The translations under genes and the position numbers were made by a program. From Cellvibrionaceae bacterium (GTDB lineage Bacteria; Pseudomonadota; Gammaproteobacteria; Pseudomonadales; Cellvibrionaceae), in contig JAGKWU010000034.1 of NCBI GenBank assembly GCA_021151695.1, positions 1-7,261 on the forward strand: a stretch of DNA of 7,261 bases. Reading direction: 5' to 3'. Below are positions 5,307-7,261 of this stretch, one piece after another. The notes below the pieces were generated by a model. The model was given only the letters and a program-made list of their open reading frames with translations. It was not told where the DNA came from and made no database searches. Each line of letters begins with the position of its first letter. Position 1 is the stretch's first letter.

Positions 5307-7235
5307 ATGAAAGACACTCATCCCTACGGCTTCTGGCCATCCACCATCAGCCCCGACATGCTCACCCAACAAAGCCTGCGCCTGAGCGAGCCACAATTAT
5401 TGGGCGACGATATTTTCTGGCTGGAAACCCGCCCCCACGAACAAGGCCGCAATGCACTGGTGCGCATGACCGCCCTAGGCATGCATCACGATGTATTGCC
5501 TATGCCCCACAGCGTGCGCACGCGCGCTAACGAATATGGTGGCGGGAGCTATCTGGTTACGGAGAAATATATATTCTGCGTTCTGGACGCCGACCAGCGC
5601 GTCTACGCCTTCAATCGCGACAGCGAAAAACTTATTACCATCAGTCCCGAAAATAGCGAAGCGAAAACGTCATGGCGCTACGCCGATTTTTGTTGGGACG
5701 AATTACGGCAACGTTTGATTTGCGTACGCGAAGATCACACAAGCACCGAGCAATTTGAGCGCACCGAAATCGTAGCCATCACACCCGAATCCGCCAGCGT
5801 GCAAGTGTTGGTGACAGGCGCGGATTTTTATTGCAACCCACGCCTGAGTCCAGACGGCAGCAAGCTTACTTATATCTGTTGGAATCATCCGCTCATGCCT
5901 TGGGATGGAACCGAATTGTATATCGCCAGCATTGATGAAGATGGCAGTATCACTCATAGCGAATGTGTTGCGGGCAGTGAAAACGAATCCGTATTGCAAC
6001 CCTTGTGGTCACCATCAGGCGAATTATTTTTTGTCTCTGACCGCAACAACTGGTGGAACATTTATAAACATACACCTAATGGCGCAGAGCTAATGTGCGA
6101 TATGCCCGCCGAATTCGCCACCCCCCAGTGGACATTCGGCATGCGCAGCTACGGCTTTCTCAATGAGAGCAGTATGTTGTGCTGCTACAGCCAGGATGGA
6201 AAATGGACGCTGGGCACTATAGATCTCACCACCAAAACGCTCACCAGTATTGGCATTGATCTGCGTGATATTTCGGGCGTTTTTTGTGATGCCAATTTTT
6301 ACGGCGATGGGCGCGCGTGCTTTTTAGCGGGCAATTCCCACCAAACAACACGCCTACTCTATTTCCGTAACAATCAAATCAGCGTTATAGCGCAAACATC
6401 CAACGCATCTTTATTAACAGAAGATATTTCGGTAGCGCAAGCCATCAGCTTTACCACTAGCGATGGCGAAACCGCACACGGTTTTTATTACGCCCCCAGC
6501 AACAGCAAAGTTTGCGGGCCAGATTTTTCCAAGCCGCCGTTAATTGTGATGTGTCACGGTGGCCCCACTGGCGCGACAGAATCTTCACTCAATATGAAAA
6601 TCCAATTCTGGACTCATCGTGGTTTTGCGGTATTGGATGTGAACTATCGTGGCAGCACCGGATATGGCCGCGAATATCGTGATCGCTTGCAAAATAATTG
6701 GGGCATTACTGATGTGATAGATGTGTGCAGCGGTGCCGATTATCTCGTGGGTCGTGGCTTCGTGGACGGCAATAAACTCGCCATACGCGGGGGCAGCGCT
6801 GGCGGCTACACAGTGCTCGCGGCCCTCGCCTTTAAAGATACTTTTAAAGCAGGTGCCAGTTTGTACGGCATAGGCGACCTCGAAGCCCTCGCGCGCGACA
6901 CTCACAAATTTGAAGCCCATTACCTCGATGGCTTAATTGGAAAATATCCCGAAGATATCGAAATCTATAAAGCTCGCTCGCCAATAAATCACGTCGGCAA
7001 ACTCAATTGCCCGGTAATTTTTTTACAGGGATTAAAAGATAAAGTAGTCCCACCCAATCAAGCCGAAGCTATGGTGAATGCACTGCAACAGAAAGGAATT
7101 AAAACAGTTTATGTAACCTTCGCGGATGAGGGACATGGCTTTAGGCAGGCAGCTTCTATTGCAAAAGCGATTACGGCGGAGTTGGATTTTTATCAAGAGG
7201 TTTTTGCTACGGTACCGGAGGCGGTTGCGAGTTAA
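5307..7235 (+). CDS. S9-family serine peptidase (acylaminoacyl-peptidase / dipeptidyl-peptidase type)
   Basis: This is a prolyl-oligopeptidase-family (MEROPS S9) alpha/beta-hydrolase peptidase, expected to cleave short or N-blocked peptides. From ATG 5307 it has 642 residues. The N-terminal beta-propeller (about 30-385) shows PD40-like strands at RLSPDG (179-184) and LWSPSG (233-238) and the EYGGGSYLV and MPWDGTELY stretches typical of this group. The C-terminal hydrolase domain has HGGP (417-420) at the oxyanion region, nucleophile Ser497 in GGSAGGY, Asp578 in QGLKDKVVPP and His610 in DEGHGF, so the triad is complete. No signal peptide or membrane segment is seen, so it is probably cytoplasmic. 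An in-frame TTG at 5277 would add ten residues, but ATG is preferred because the conserved part begins later and neither start has a strong ribosome site. It diverges from tilS with no evident functional link. Physiological substrates cannot be read from sequence. Confidence 0.93.
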   Translation: MKDTHPYGFWPSTISPDMLTQQSLRLSEPQLLGDDIFWLETRPHEQGRNALVRMTALGMHHDVLPMPHSVRTRANEYGGGSYLVTEKYIFCVLDADQRVYAFNRDSEKLITISPENSEAKTSWRYADFCWDELRQRLICVREDHTSTEQFERTEIVAITPESASVQVLVTGADFYCNPRLSPDGSKLTYICWNHPLMPWDGTELYIASIDEDGSITHSECVAGSENESVLQPLWSPSGELFFVSDRNNWWNIYKHTPNGAELMCDMPAEFATPQWTFGMRSYGFLNESSMLCCYSQDGKWTLGTIDLTTKTLTSIGIDLRDISGVFCDANFYGDGRACFLAGNSHQTTRLLYFRNNQISVIAQTSNASLLTEDISVAQAISFTTSDGETAHGFYYAPSNSKVCGPDFSKPPLIVMCHGGPTGATESSLNMKIQFWTHRGFAVLDVNYRGSTGYGREYRDRLQNNWGITDVIDVCSGADYLVGRGFVDGNKLAIRGGSAGGYTVLAALAFKDTFKAGASLYGIGDLEALARDTHKFEAHYLDGLIGKYPEDIEIYKARSPINHVGKLNCPVIFLQGLKDKVVPPNQAEAMVNALQQKGIKTVYVTFADEGHGFRQAASIAKAITAELDFYQEVFATVPEAVAS

Positions 7236-7261
7236 AGCTCAATCACCCCCCACCCCAACCC

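Noticed and set aside
6585..6920. A 111-codon minus-strand reading frame within the S9 peptidase gene
   Set aside because: It is antisense to the catalytic domain that carries the GGSAGGY motif, and has no family resemblance.

Overview
The window is a gammaproteobacterial housekeeping segment. The four left-hand proteins (enolase, KdsA, CTP synthase, TilS) resemble their Pseudomonas and E. coli homologues closely, and the order tilS-pyrG-kdsA-eno is the one known from Pseudomonas. GC content looks moderate, around 50 %. Together with the repeats this would suit a Cellvibrio-like or other Pseudomonadales/Cellvibrionales organism, but the genus is inference only.

Layout: positions 1-5131 are read on the minus strand in the order tilS (3797-5131), pyrG (1979-3598), kdsA (1004-1855) and eno (849 down to the window edge, N-terminal 283 codons only). 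On the plus strand, diverging from tilS, is a complete cytoplasmic S9-family serine peptidase gene (5307-7235). No gap between genes exceeds 200 bases, and the last 26 bases hold nothing recognisable.

Functions: tilS makes lysidine in the CAU-anticodon tRNA(Ile). pyrG makes CTP. kdsA makes KDO-8-phosphate, the precursor of the lipopolysaccharide inner-core sugar; its later activation to CMP-KDO consumes CTP. eno is glycolytic. The minus-strand genes therefore combine translation fidelity, nucleotide supply, outer-membrane biogenesis and central carbon metabolism. Gaps of 120-200 bases containing hairpins and possible promoters suggest several transcription units or internal promoters rather than one tightly packed operon.

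The least ordinary feature is non-coding. An approximately 80-base palindromic repeat fills most of the pyrG-kdsA gap, and a related half-copy directly abuts the kdsA stop codon, so kdsA is bracketed by directly oriented repeat arms. The upstream repeat also supplies a false ATG that would extend KdsA by 11 residues; the GTG at 1855 fits the family much better. I see no phage, CRISPR, defence, toxin-antitoxin or other previously undescribed multi-gene system here.
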